Assembly: GCA_964649195.1 (NCBI GenBank)
Contig: CAZYPK010000081.1
Location: forward strand, 1-22,180
Length of the DNA stretch: 22,180 nucleotides
Direction: 5' to 3'
Source: JTS-RE9 sp964649195
Lineage (GTDB): Bacteria > Planctomycetota > Phycisphaerae > Phycisphaerales > Phycisphaeraceae
Every line of letters starts with the position of its first letter. Position 1 is the first letter of the stretch. The notes beneath the pieces are model-generated. The model was given only the letters and a program-made list of their open reading frames with translations. It was not told the DNA's origin and ran no database searches. Shown piece by piece: positions 13,604 through 20,683 of this stretch. The translations under genes were made by a program, and so were the position numbers.

Positions 13604-13633
13604 ATTATACGATTTTCACGAGCCGCGACTCAA
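13604..13633 (-). promoter_or_regulatory. Leaderless promoter with -35 inside a REP-like repeat
   Basis: The minus strand has TTGAGT (13633-13628), an 18-base spacer, then a perfect TATAAT (13609-13604). The expected start, about seven bases after the -10, falls on the A of ATG 13597. The -35 hexamer is part of the palindrome of REP unit R4. Confidence 0.6.
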
Positions 13634-13690
13634 CGAGTCGCGGACGTCAACGACATGAAGGGGCGCAACGCAGCGCGAGGAATGAACGGC
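13619..13690 (-). repeat. REP-like unit R4
   Basis: Reverse orientation relative to R2 and R3. The palindrome at 13623-13643 (CCGCGACTC / GAGTCGCGG, loop AAC on the plus strand) is followed by GACGTCAACGACATGAAGGG and, at the far end, GAATGAACGGCA. It aligns end to end with the 75-bp units at 3124-3195 and 4557-4631. Confidence 0.8.
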
Positions 13691-13780
13691 AGACGCGCAG
13701 CGAGGACGCTGCGGCTACAAATCTCCTGTTCCCTCCCCTGTCTCCTGTCCCGCAGACGCGCAGCGAGGACGCTGCGGCTA
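13690..13780. repeat. Direct 28-bp hairpin repeats (two copies)
   Basis: Identical 28-bp sequences at 13690-13717 and 13753-13780 (CAGACGCGCAGCGAGGACGC...), each with a CGCAGCG/CGCTGCG stem, separated by 35 bp. The spacer itself repeats CTCCTGT/CCCTCCCCTGT. They sit just past the stop of the recombinase gene, next to REP unit R4. Confidence 0.8.
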
Positions 13781-13787
13781 TGAATCA

Positions 13788-14903
13788 TCACACCGCGCGT
13801 GGATGGGCTTCGTTGTAGCTGGTGCGCAGCCGCATGGTGGAAAGGTGCGTGTAGATCTGCGTGGTCGAGAGCGACTGATGGCCCAGCAGTTCCTGCACGC
13901 TGCGGAGATCCGCGCCGTTGTCCAAGAGGTGCGTGGCAAAACTGTGGCGCAGCGTGTGCGGGCTGATCGAAGGATCAAGACCAGCGGAGGTCAGATACTT
14001 GTCCAACTTGCGGCGGACCGATCGGCTCGACAGCCGGCCGCCGTTCTTATTCACAAACAACGGCAGGTTGGTCTCGTTGATCGATCGTTCGCGCAGGCGG
14101 GCAAAACGGGCATCGGGCTCGAGCAGCGTCAGATAATGACGAATGGCTGCAAGAGCGTGAGTGCCCAGGGGGACGATGCGTTCCTTTTTGCCTTTGCCGC
14201 GGATGCGAAGGGCCTGGTCGTTCATCTCAAGATCGTTGCGGTTGAGGTCCACCAGCTCGCTGACGCGCACGCCGGTGGAGTAAAGCGTTTCGAGGATGGC
14301 GCGATCGCGGGCGCCGAGGGTATCGCGGTTATCAGGCATGCCCAGGAGCTTGTCGATCTGTTCGACAGTGATGGCCTTGGGCAACCGCTTGGTCTGCTTG
14401 GGCGTACGGATCAGGAGCATGGGGTTGGTGGCGATGCCGCCTCGCTTCTGGAGCCACTTGTAGAAGGAGCGGAGCGTGGCGATTTTTCGGGCGGTGGTGG
14501 CGGGGCTGTAGCCGAGGGAATCGAGGAAGGTGAGGAAGCCGCGAATGGTCATGGCGTCAGCGCCGGCCATGCGGTGATCCATCACTGTGTGAGCCGCGGC
14601 GGAAGCGACGGGCGCTTCGATGGTGGCGCTGGTCGTCGCAGCGCCGCCGCCGATGCCCGCTTCGCCGGAGACCGAACCGGCAAAGGAGAGCGACGGCAGA
14701 TCAACCGAATCCGATGAAGCGTCACCGCCACTGCCGCTGCCGCTGCCACTGACATTAAGGTGTTCCACATACTGGCGCAGATCGGTTTCGTAGCAGCGTG
14801 CGGTGTAGGGGCTGAAGTGCCGCTCGAAGCGCAGGTAGTTGACGAAGGATTCGATGAGGGTGGTCTTGGCGGGTGTGGTGGATGTGGCGCTGAGGCTTGA
14901 CAT
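13788..14903 (-). CDS. xerC: XerC/XerD-type tyrosine recombinase with low-complexity insert
   Basis: 371 residues, versus about 300 in typical XerC/D. The core-binding domain (about 14-155) is split by a Ser/Gly/Ala-rich insert at about 51-113 (VSGSGSGSGGD ... ASAAAHTV). The catalytic domain is intact: Arg213 (TGVRVSEL), Lys237 (GKGKKERIVPLG), HTLRHSFATHLL (His316, Arg319), LGHQSLSTTQIYTHL (His342) and nucleophile Tyr351. The likely role is chromosome dimer resolution at dif; XerC versus XerD cannot be told from sequence alone, and a different integrative role is possible. Start 14903 has AAGGA upstream. The frame extension to 15044 is translated microrepeat (APAPAPAP) and is unlikely. Codirectional with the small gene upstream. 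Confidence 0.9.
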   Translation of the reverse strand: MSSLSATSTTPAKTTLIESFVNYLRFERHFSPYTARCYETDLRQYVEHLNVSGSGSGSGGDASSDSVDLPSLSFAGSVSGEAGIGGGAATTSATIEAPVASAAAHTVMDHRMAGADAMTIRGFLTFLDSLGYSPATTARKIATLRSFYKWLQKRGGIATNPMLLIRTPKQTKRLPKAITVEQIDKLLGMPDNRDTLGARDRAILETLYSTGVRVSELVDLNRNDLEMNDQALRIRGKGKKERIVPLGTHALAAIRHYLTLLEPDARFARLRERSINETNLPLFVNKNGGRLSSRSVRRKLDKYLTSAGLDPSISPHTLRHSFATHLLDNGADLRSVQELLGHQSLSTTQIYTHLSTMRLRTSYNEAHPRAV

Positions 14904-14929
14904 GTTCGCGTTTCCTTGTTGATCGGTGG

Positions 14930-15078
14930 CAGAAGCAGAAGCAGTGGCAGGAGCAGGAGCAGTAAGAGGAGAAAAGGGAGCAGGCAAAGCAACAGGAGCA
15001 GGAGCAGGAGCAGGGGCGGAAGTTTGCGACGGCTGATGGTTCAAAACCCTGCCGCTGCAACTGCCGCTGCCGCTTCCC
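14930..15078. repeat. Gap hairpin upstream of the recombinase gene (GCAGGA/GCAGCG units)
   Basis: GAAGCAGAAGCAGTGGCAGG and GGAGCA-type units (about 14936-15016) face CTGCCGCTGCAACTGCCGCT-type units (about 15050-15077) as imperfect reverse complements. It fills the gap between the stop of the 15079-15531 gene and the recombinase start. Similar GGCAGCGGCAG units occur inside the recombinase gene (about 14725-14752) and encode part of its Ser/Gly insert. Confidence 0.7.
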
Positions 15079-15531
15079 TCACGCCCTTCGCAGTCGATCG
15101 AGCTGTTCGCTCATGCGCTGCCCCAGTTGATGGCTGAGCACGGCAGCGTCGAACCAATCGAGTTCGCTTTTGGGATCGCGGGCCATCTCGACGAGACCGG
15201 CGAGGACTTTCGTCTCTTCGCCGCGCTCGTAGCGGAAGACATAGCGATGGCCGTTTTTGACGAGGACCAGTTGCCGGCGATTCTGCGCGTCGAAAGGTTC
15301 GACGAACTCATCGGAGAGGCTGGGGCCAAGGGGAGTGACATCGATGGGCGTCTGACCTGATGCGTGGGTCGGATCGTGACTGATGATGCCGCCGCCCTGC
15401 TCCTTCGGCGGGCAATCATCAGCCGCAACGTCATCGGCTCCCCTTGGCCCCTGCGCCTGCGACGGGTCCGCGGAGTCGGCGCGTTTGCGCGCCTTGCGTG
15501 GGGTCTGGTCGTCTGAATATGGAAAGGACAT
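15079..15531 (-). CDS. Small conserved-looking protein of unknown function
   Basis: 150 residues, family not recognised. The first 60 residues are charged, Asp/Pro-rich and probably disordered (PYSDDQTPRKARKRADSADP). The C-terminal half (about 70-150) looks folded: FDAQNRRQLVLVKNGHRYVFRYERGEETKVLAGLVEMARD, then a helical tail with DWFDAAVLSHQLGQRM. ATG 15531 is preferred over GTG 15540 because GGAG lies eight bases upstream; the GG overlaps the stem of the 15542-15560 hairpin. It has no signal peptide or membrane segment, so it is probably cytoplasmic. It lies between the lipoprotein gene and the recombinase gene on the same strand. Confidence 0.65.
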   Translation of the reverse strand: MSFPYSDDQTPRKARKRADSADPSQAQGPRGADDVAADDCPPKEQGGGIISHDPTHASGQTPIDVTPLGPSLSDEFVEPFDAQNRRQLVLVKNGHRYVFRYERGEETKVLAGLVEMARDPKSELDWFDAAVLSHQLGQRMSEQLDRLRRA

Positions 15532-15541
15532 CGGTTGCACT

Positions 15542-15560
15542 CCGGCCGCACCGCGGCCGG
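15542..15560. terminator. Perfect 8-bp GC hairpin between lipoprotein and small gene
   Basis: CCGGCCGC and GCGGCCGG pair perfectly around ACC. There is no T run, so termination is uncertain. The stem touches the GGAG of the next gene's ribosome-binding site and could mask it. Confidence 0.5.
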
Positions 15561-15570
15561 GCCCGATGAA

Positions 15571-16338
15571 TTAACGGGAGTTGGCCTGCGGCGGGATTGT
15601 CGAGATGTGCTGTGCCAGTCGCCGCTTTTCCGCGTGCAGCAACCGCCAGCTCATCACATAGGTGACAAACTCGCTGTACAGGTCCATGCTGATTCGATAT
15701 CGATGCCAACCTTCGGGATGCCAGTCGGGGCCGCCGCGATTGCCGCCATAAACCTGCAATTTGTTTCGCACATCACCACTGGCCGCGTCGAAGAAGGCAC
15801 TGACGCCGCTGGCAACGCCTTCATGTCTGGACATGGGGCGGCTGGAGCCTGTGGCGTAAGGATGGGTTTGATCCCCGGTGGCGGCCCGGGTGAGCTGACG
15901 AACATCAAGATCGTCAAGTGACTGAGCGCGGCCGCCGTCGAACAGTTCGATCGAGAGGCCCAGCTTGGGCGGATCGTACGGATCGTAGGCCGTGATGGTG
16001 CCGATGATCAGCCCATCGCAACCGAGGGTCTGCATGAGCCGCGCCGCATCCGCCGGCGTTTCGACAAAAGGCATCTCGAGCAGTTCCATCGCCCGCAGCA
16101 CACGGTTGACCGGAAGCACATCGATGTTCGTTGCGTTTTCCAGTTGCCGCTGCAATCGGTCGGCCATCGCCAAACCATCCGCCTGCAAACTGCCGCTCTC
16201 ATTTCGCAACGGCGCCACCGCCCAGACCCGCCCCTGTTGATAGGGACTGACCAACGCATCGGAACCGCGCGGCTCCTGGGCGACACAGCCGCCCAAAAGC
16301 AGGAGAGCGATCATCAACATGACCTGTTTACTTGTCAT
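15571..16338 (-). CDS. Lipoprotein with CsgG/TolB-N-like nucleotide-fold domain
   Basis: 255 residues. The signal peptide ends in the lipobox LLGGC (Cys18), so it is a lipid-anchored periplasmic protein. Residues 35-125 (VWAVAPLRNESGS ... LADRLQRQLEN-like helix, VLPVNRVLRAMELL, LMQTLGCDGLIIGTITAYDPYDPP) have the pattern shared by the CsgG/LpoB/TolB-N group: a strand with PxxN, a helix, a 'v.r..' strand, then a 'gaD.vi.G.i..y' strand. The C-terminal half is unassigned and ends with helices (YSEFVTYVMSWRLLHAEKRR). It is downstream of the TolB-like propeller gene on the same strand, which suggests they work at the same envelope complex. No Shine-Dalgarno is seen before ATG 16338. Confidence 0.75.
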   Translation of the reverse strand: MTSKQVMLMIALLLLGGCVAQEPRGSDALVSPYQQGRVWAVAPLRNESGSLQADGLAMADRLQRQLENATNIDVLPVNRVLRAMELLEMPFVETPADAARLMQTLGCDGLIIGTITAYDPYDPPKLGLSIELFDGGRAQSLDDLDVRQLTRAATGDQTHPYATGSSRPMSRHEGVASGVSAFFDAASGDVRNKLQVYGGNRGGPDWHPEGWHRYRISMDLYSEFVTYVMSWRLLHAEKRRLAQHISTIPPQANSR

Positions 16339-16380
16339 GGCATCATGCCTAGGTCTAAAGGAACGAGCTCCGCTCGTATG

Positions 16381-16473
16381 AAGGGCCTAGGGAGGAGGGC
16401 CTAGGGCCTAGGGATCAGGGCCTAGGAAGGAAGGCCTTGGCTCTAGGCCCCAGGCCCTCCTCCCTAGGCCCTT
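16381..16473. repeat. Gap hairpin F (CCTAGG units)
   Basis: Arms 16381-16411 and 16443-16473 are reverse complements at 30 of 31 positions (AAGGGCCTAGGGAGGAGGGC...). The single mismatch becomes G-U in the minus-strand transcript. CCTAGG recurs several times in and around the hairpin, notable because CTAG is usually rare in bacterial DNA. It lies between the TolB-like and lipoprotein genes, both transcribed leftward. Confidence 0.87.
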
Positions 16474-16481
16474 CTCTCCCC

Positions 16482-17867
16482 CTATTCTTTCGTCTCAACC
16501 GCCGCCGTGGGCACAGCTTTTTCGGACGTTGGACCGGAGACGGTCGCTTCGTTGGTTTTCGGACTCAGCGATTTCGTCAGGCGAAGGACTTGATCCGGCT
16601 TGATGGACCAGATGTTTTCCACGCTGTCTTTCCCGCGATTCGAGACGAAGTAAATCGCGCCTGTCTTGGCCCAGACCGGCTGAAGATTCGCAAACTTGTT
16701 GTTCGTCAGGTTCGCACGACCTGAACCATCCAGCGCCACCAGCCACACATCCGCCAGCACCGGCTTGTCGCCGTCGGCGCCGGCGGAGGCATCGGGGTTC
16801 ATCACCGTCGAGAACGCGATGTGGCTGCCATCGGGGCTCCACGAGGGCGTGATCGCCGCCGCGTTGTTGGCGGCGATGATCTCAGTCGCCCGGCGGGCTT
16901 CGCCATCGACATAATCAATCGTCCAGACGCTGAACCAGCGCGTGCCCTTCTCGCGCGATCGCTGAAACAGGATGCGGTCACCGCTGGGCGACCATTGCGG
17001 GAAGAGACCGTTGCCGATGATCTGACGCTGGGCCGGATTGGCGACATCGATGACGACCAGTTCCCACTGCCCGCTCTTGGAGCCGTAGCTGCAATAGACG
17101 AGCTTACGGCCATCGGGCGAGAAGGAAGGATGAAGATCGTGCGTCGGGCTGTTGGTGATCTGCGTCGCCTTGCCGCCGCTGACATCCATCAGATAGATGT
17201 CCCAGTTGCCCGAACGGTCGGAGGCGAAGGCGATCTGCGAACCATCGGGGCTGAAGGTGGGCATGATGTCCTTGGCGGGATCGTTGGTCAGTTGCGTGAC
17301 CGTGGTGCCGCCGATTTTCTGGACGTAGATGTCGGAGTTGTCGCGATGGCGCGTCGAGGCGAAGAGCAGGTATTTGCCGCTGGCATCGACTTCAGGATCG
17401 AAGTCGGAGCCTTCGATGGTGAAGGTGATCTGTTCGACGTTGCCGGGGCTGTCGAGCGGGCTGCCGCTGCCGGCCGTCTGTTCGGGAAGATCACCAAAGA
17501 GACCCAGCGGATTAAGCGAACGACCGCCGGGCTGATCGGAGACGGGCGTGGTGGCTTCAGGCCGGGTGGCGAGCGAGCCGAACTGCGCACCGGTTGCGGC
17601 TGCATCGGGCTTCTGCGGGATGACCGAATCGACCGGCCCCATGCTCTTGAGCGAGCCGGCGCCGGCGGGGGTTTGCCTGCGATCGACCAATCCATCTTCG
17701 CGTCCGCCATCCTGCCCGGCGTGATAATCACGGGCATCCTTGATGACCGCCGCGTCACGATCCTTGAACGCGAGCGAGCCGTTGTACTGCTGGGCGCAGC
17801 CGCCGGGCAGGATGGCGATGCCCAGGGCGAGCGTGAAGGCGAAGATGTTCTGCGACTGGGTCATCAT
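16482..17867 (-). CDS. TolB-like beta-propeller lipoprotein
   Basis: 461 residues. A signal peptide with lipobox LPGGC (Cys24) and a linker of about 120 low-complexity residues precede a C-terminal propeller built from PD40/TolB repeats, each with the pattern 'SPDG..iaF.S...G..diy..d' (PTFSPDGSQIAFASDRSGNW, PSFSPDGRKLVYCS, PSWSPDGSHIAFSTV and others). TolB-type propellers bind Pal and Tol proteins in envelope maintenance. Unlike classical TolB, this protein has no clear N-terminal TolB domain, but the next gene downstream encodes a TolB-N-like lipoprotein, as if the two parts were split. ATG 17867 is chosen as the start of the signal peptide; upstream in-frame codons add a non-hydrophobic stretch. 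Confidence 0.85.
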   Translation of the reverse strand: MMTQSQNIFAFTLALGIAILPGGCAQQYNGSLAFKDRDAAVIKDARDYHAGQDGGREDGLVDRRQTPAGAGSLKSMGPVDSVIPQKPDAAATGAQFGSLATRPEATTPVSDQPGGRSLNPLGLFGDLPEQTAGSGSPLDSPGNVEQITFTIEGSDFDPEVDASGKYLLFASTRHRDNSDIYVQKIGGTTVTQLTNDPAKDIMPTFSPDGSQIAFASDRSGNWDIYLMDVSGGKATQITNSPTHDLHPSFSPDGRKLVYCSYGSKSGQWELVVIDVANPAQRQIIGNGLFPQWSPSGDRILFQRSREKGTRWFSVWTIDYVDGEARRATEIIAANNAAAITPSWSPDGSHIAFSTVMNPDASAGADGDKPVLADVWLVALDGSGRANLTNNKFANLQPVWAKTGAIYFVSNRGKDSVENIWSIKPDQVLRLTKSLSPKTNEATVSGPTSEKAVPTAAVETKE

Positions 17868-18389
17868 GGATATCCGATTCGACTTTGGTTCAGCGACCCC
17901 GCACAAGGCATCGGCAGCCGACAACGCGCATCGCGTCCCCATCCGTTTATCGGACGAGTTCAACGGGGGGCTTTAGACCATCTGTGACATTTGCAAGGAT
18001 TTTTCCGGCATTGCCCCCGCGATGTGAAGATTCGACCTGTCAGAAAACGCGACGGCCGTCCGCGGGCCGAGCATGTCTGAACTCACGCGGCGAACACCCA
18101 TGCTTCAAACCTGAGTTCGGGATAAGAGCGAGCCGCGACGTAACACGTCGCGGACGTGAGCGACAAGAATGGCATGACCGTCGCGCAACGGATCACGGAC
18201 GCGAAAACGACCGGACGCCGATCGAGGCTGAAAGAAAAAGGTGCGCTGGGCCACCCCTTGAGGCTGTTCACGTCCGCGACTCGTTGAGTCGCGGCTCGTT
18301 CGGGATAAGAGCCGCGACGTAACACGTCGTGGACGTGAGCGACAAGAATGGCGTGACCGGCGCGCAGCGGATCACGGGATGCGAAAGGC
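17868..18389. other. Intergenic region with REP-like cluster; no gene seen
   Basis: Between two minus-strand genes. The part nearest the TolB-like gene (17868-18080) should hold its promoter, but I find no convincing -35/-10 pair. The remainder is the repeat cluster at 18116-18378. Confidence 0.6.
18116..18378. repeat. BIME-like cluster of three REP-like units (R5, R6, R7)
   Basis: R5 (palindrome 18133-18153) and R7 (18312-18332) are direct copies of an ~80-bp unit (TTCGGGATAAGAG..., ACGTGAGCGACAAGAATGGC, ...GGATCACGG). R6 (palindrome 18274-18294) is inverted between them. R5 has stem CCGCGACGT/ACGTCGCGG, whereas R6 has CCGCGACTC/GAGTCGCGG, so both sides of the stem changed together. R7 carries one C-to-T change (ACGTCGTGG) that still pairs as G-U. 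Confidence 0.8.
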
Positions 18390-19388
18390 TTACGATGAAA
18401 TGTCCCAGAACGTGCTCTGCCAGGTCGGGTTCCTGGGCCAGGGCGGCGGGGTGATGCCCTGGGCGATGGCGCATTCCTCGGCTTTGGCGGCGGCGGCGGT
18501 CTGGGCGGCGGCGGCGGTGGCCAGCGCTTCATCCAGCGCAGGTTTGGCGGCCTCGTATTCCGCCTGCGCCGCCACCTGTACCGCAGCCTGGGTGTCCCGC
18601 CGAGCCTGGTGGTCACGAATTACAATCTGGTTTTGAAGGATCTGAAGCTTGGACATGGCGATCTTCGTCTTTTGCTCCAGCACGCCCAGAAGGGAAAGCC
18701 CCTCCTCGACGGGAGTGTTGCCGGTATTGGGGCCCGGTTCTTTGACCTTCGGCAGCGTGTTCGCCGCCGTGTTCCTGGCTTGTTCCAGATCGGAGTTCAG
18801 TTCGTTCATCAGCGCCGTCGCCTGCGCCTTCTCCGCGTCGGTAGCGACCGATGACTCGTTGATCCAGTTCCAGAGTCTCCGCCCTTCATCCGCGTGCTTC
18901 TGAGCGTTATTGGGAAAATCCGCGATGATGACTCGTTTCAGGAGAGAGCTATTTGGGGCATCAAGCATAAAGAGATCGCCGCGATATGTTCCGTTGAGGC
19001 GTTCGGTCACGCGCGACGTGGCGGCGTTGATGACGTCATTGCACTTGTTAGCCTCCTTATTCATCTCGTCGATGGTCTCGGCGGATTCGATTTGCATTTT
19101 CCTGGCCTTGAAAACCCGATCTCCCGCCATCCGGTACGCAATCATCTTCGCGTACAGGTCGGCGGAGGCATCACGTGCGGCCTGGGCCTCGGGGGTGCCG
19201 ACCCCGCACATGGCATCCACGCCGTCGGCCGCCTCTTTCAGCGCGGGCACTATCACCTGCTGCACGTACTGCTGCTCCGTCACCACAAGGCTGGTGCAAC
19301 CGCCCGACACCGCCACGAACGCCAGCACCGCCGCGACCCCTGCCGCGCCGAACAAACGACCGAATAAGCCCCGAACTGAAAGTGCCAT
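18390..19388 (-). CDS. Helical lipoprotein of unknown function
   Basis: 332 residues. A signal peptide with lipobox VSGGC (Cys31) is followed by an almost entirely alpha-helical, charged protein. An Ala-rich segment (about 270-310, AQAEYEAAKPALDEALATAAAAQTA) is probably coiled coil; there are isolated Cys residues in the helical part (MCGVG, NKCND). I do not recognise a family. ATG 19388 has AAGGAG seven bases upstream, a strong site; the frame upstream adds a non-signal extension and is rejected. It follows the outer-membrane barrel gene on the same strand across a GC hairpin, so an envelope role with it is possible but unproven. Confidence 0.8.
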   Translation of the reverse strand: MALSVRGLFGRLFGAAGVAAVLAFVAVSGGCTSLVVTEQQYVQQVIVPALKEAADGVDAMCGVGTPEAQAARDASADLYAKMIAYRMAGDRVFKARKMQIESAETIDEMNKEANKCNDVINAATSRVTERLNGTYRGDLFMLDAPNSSLLKRVIIADFPNNAQKHADEGRRLWNWINESSVATDAEKAQATALMNELNSDLEQARNTAANTLPKVKEPGPNTGNTPVEEGLSLLGVLEQKTKIAMSKLQILQNQIVIRDHQARRDTQAAVQVAAQAEYEAAKPALDEALATAAAAQTAAAAKAEECAIAQGITPPPWPRNPTWQSTFWDISS

Positions 19389-19424
19389 GTGGATGCTCCT
19401 TGATGACTGTTGCGGCTTGATCAC

Positions 19425-19459
19425 GCCCGGGCCTGCGAATCATCGGCGAGGCCCCGGGC
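19425..19459 (-). terminator. GC-rich hairpin after the barrel gene
   Basis: GCCCGGGCCT (19425-19434) pairs with AGGCCCCGGGC (19449-19459) with one bulged base. No T run follows on the minus strand, so attenuation or processing is as likely as termination. Confidence 0.45.
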
Positions 19460-19500
19460 GCGTGCAGCCATGCGCCTGGTGACACGCATACTTCCTGTTG

Positions 19501-19541
19501 GATTGGAAACGAAACGGGAAACGAAACTAGAAACGAAACGT
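19501..19541 (-). repeat. Tandem GTTTCGTTTC repeat across the barrel gene's stop codon
   Basis: On the minus strand the last codons and stop of the barrel gene read GTTTCGTTTCTA, followed by GTTTCGTTTCCC and GTTTCGTTTCCA. These are three 12-bp units, the first coding for the terminal Phe-Arg-Phe and the others non-coding. Confidence 0.75.
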
Positions 19542-20562
19542 CACACCGAGGGAGACGTTGTTGATTTCGCCTTCGAAGCGACGGCTGTTGGAGTCGATCT
19601 GCTCGTAGCCATAGGTCACGTCCAGCGACCAGTTGCGGTCGATCACGAAGATCAGGCTGACGCCGGCGGAGAAAATCTCCTGCCGCGTTCGGGGCGGCAC
19701 GAAGGTGGAGCCGCCGGCGTAATCGGCGTGGCGGTAGCCCAGGTCCAGCGAAACCCAGAGCGGGCCGACGATGTGCGACTCGAAGCGGGCGGCCACGGCA
19801 TGGGCGTCGTACTCGAAGTCCGGGCTTACGCAATCGAAGTCGCCGTAGGTATAGCGGAGGGAGACCCGCCGCAGCCTCGCGTCCCAGGAATACTCGGCGA
19901 TGAGGGAGATCGCCTGGTAAAGGCCGCTGCGGTTGATGGCGCTGGTCGCCACGTTGTCGATTTCGAAGTCCTGATAGCTGATGGTGTATTGCGCGCCGAG
20001 CCAGAGGTTGGGATGGGAGGGGCAGGGGTTGAAGCCGAAGGTGAGGTCCAGCGTGTTGCCCATCAGGCCGCCGGAATTGATCTCATCGAGTTCCTCGTAA
20101 CGGAAGGTGTAAGCCGCGCCGACCGACGCGGGCATCGCTCCCAGCAGAAACCGGTACTCGGCAAACACCGTCGGCTGGATGACCAGCAGGTTGTATTCAT
20201 CCGCGTCCTCGTTCGTGCCCGGATCGAAGTTGTCCTGATCGTTGAAATACCAGATTCGGTCGAAGTGCATCCCGGCGCCCAAGGTCCACTGCGCGTCGTC
20301 AATGAACCGGTAGGTGCCGTCGATGGTGACACCGGCATAGGTGCTGTATGTTTCACCGTTGAAAAAGGTGACATCGGGCACGACGTTGACGTTGTCGTTG
20401 TATCCGAAGAACGTGCGGATGGACAAGTCCCACGGCCGACGCGCGGAAGCGAAGGGATCGGAGCTTGATGCCGGGCTGATGGCCGGGGTCTCAAAGCTAT
20501 CGGCCCATGCCGATGCTGAAAACGTGAAGCAGAACCATCCCGGCCAGAATGAATGATCGCAT
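19527..20562 (-). CDS. Outer-membrane beta-barrel protein, signal peptide out of frame by one base
   Basis: About 344 residues if one base is removed. The mature part is a run of alternating amphipathic strands with aromatic girdles (LSIRTFFGYNDN, YRFIDDAQWTLGAGMHF, LWVSLDLGYRHADY) and ends in Phe (LGVTFRF), the classic C-terminal barrel signature. ATG 20562 opens a good signal peptide (MRSFILAGMVLLHV), but that frame stops at TAG shortly after. The barrel frame continues as SASAWADSFE, one base out. Deleting one T from the TTTT run (20519-20522) restores a perfect signal peptide with an ASA/AWA cleavage site. The barrel frame's own ATG at 20675 lies upstream of the predicted promoter, so it is rejected. 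It may be a sequencing error, a phase-variable tract or a recent loss. Confidence 0.75.
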
Positions 20563-20605
20563 CTTCGTACCCCATTTAATGGACATGGCCCCTGACACGA
20601 CTCCG

Positions 20606-20619
20606 CACGAATGTGCGAA
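20606..20619. promoter_or_regulatory. Small palindrome at the predicted transcription start (possible operator)
   Basis: CGCAC-GAAT-GTGCG lies directly downstream of the minus-strand -10 box and covers the expected start (about 20616). It could be a repressor site or a 5' mRNA hairpin. Confidence 0.35.
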
Positions 20620-20622
20620 CAT

Positions 20623-20651
20623 ATTATACACAACCCGTTTTCCGCACGCAA
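20623..20651 (-). promoter_or_regulatory. Sigma70-type promoter for the barrel gene
   Basis: The minus strand reads TTGCGT (20651-20646), a 17-base spacer, then a perfect TATAAT (20628-20623). The expected start near 20616 gives a leader of about 54 bases to ATG 20562. The surrounding bases are the most AT-rich part of this gap. Confidence 0.65.
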
Positions 20652-20683
20652 GAGGGAACAACCCACTTTTTTCACCCGGTATT

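Noticed and set aside
13690..13780. Two 28-bp repeats with a 35-bp spacer, sizes like a CRISPR unit
   Set aside because: Only two repeats, no cas genes nearby, the spacer is itself repetitive (CTCCTGT units), and the repeat is a strong GC hairpin adjoining a REP-like unit.
14904..15044. Longer start for the recombinase (APAPAPAP-rich N-terminus)
   Set aside because: The sequence is a translated intergenic microrepeat; ATG 14903 has an AAGGA ribosome-binding site.
20549..20683. Upstream extension of the duplicated membrane protein from 20549
   Set aside because: It crosses the divergent promoter and encodes no membrane or signal features; ATG 20684 fits better.
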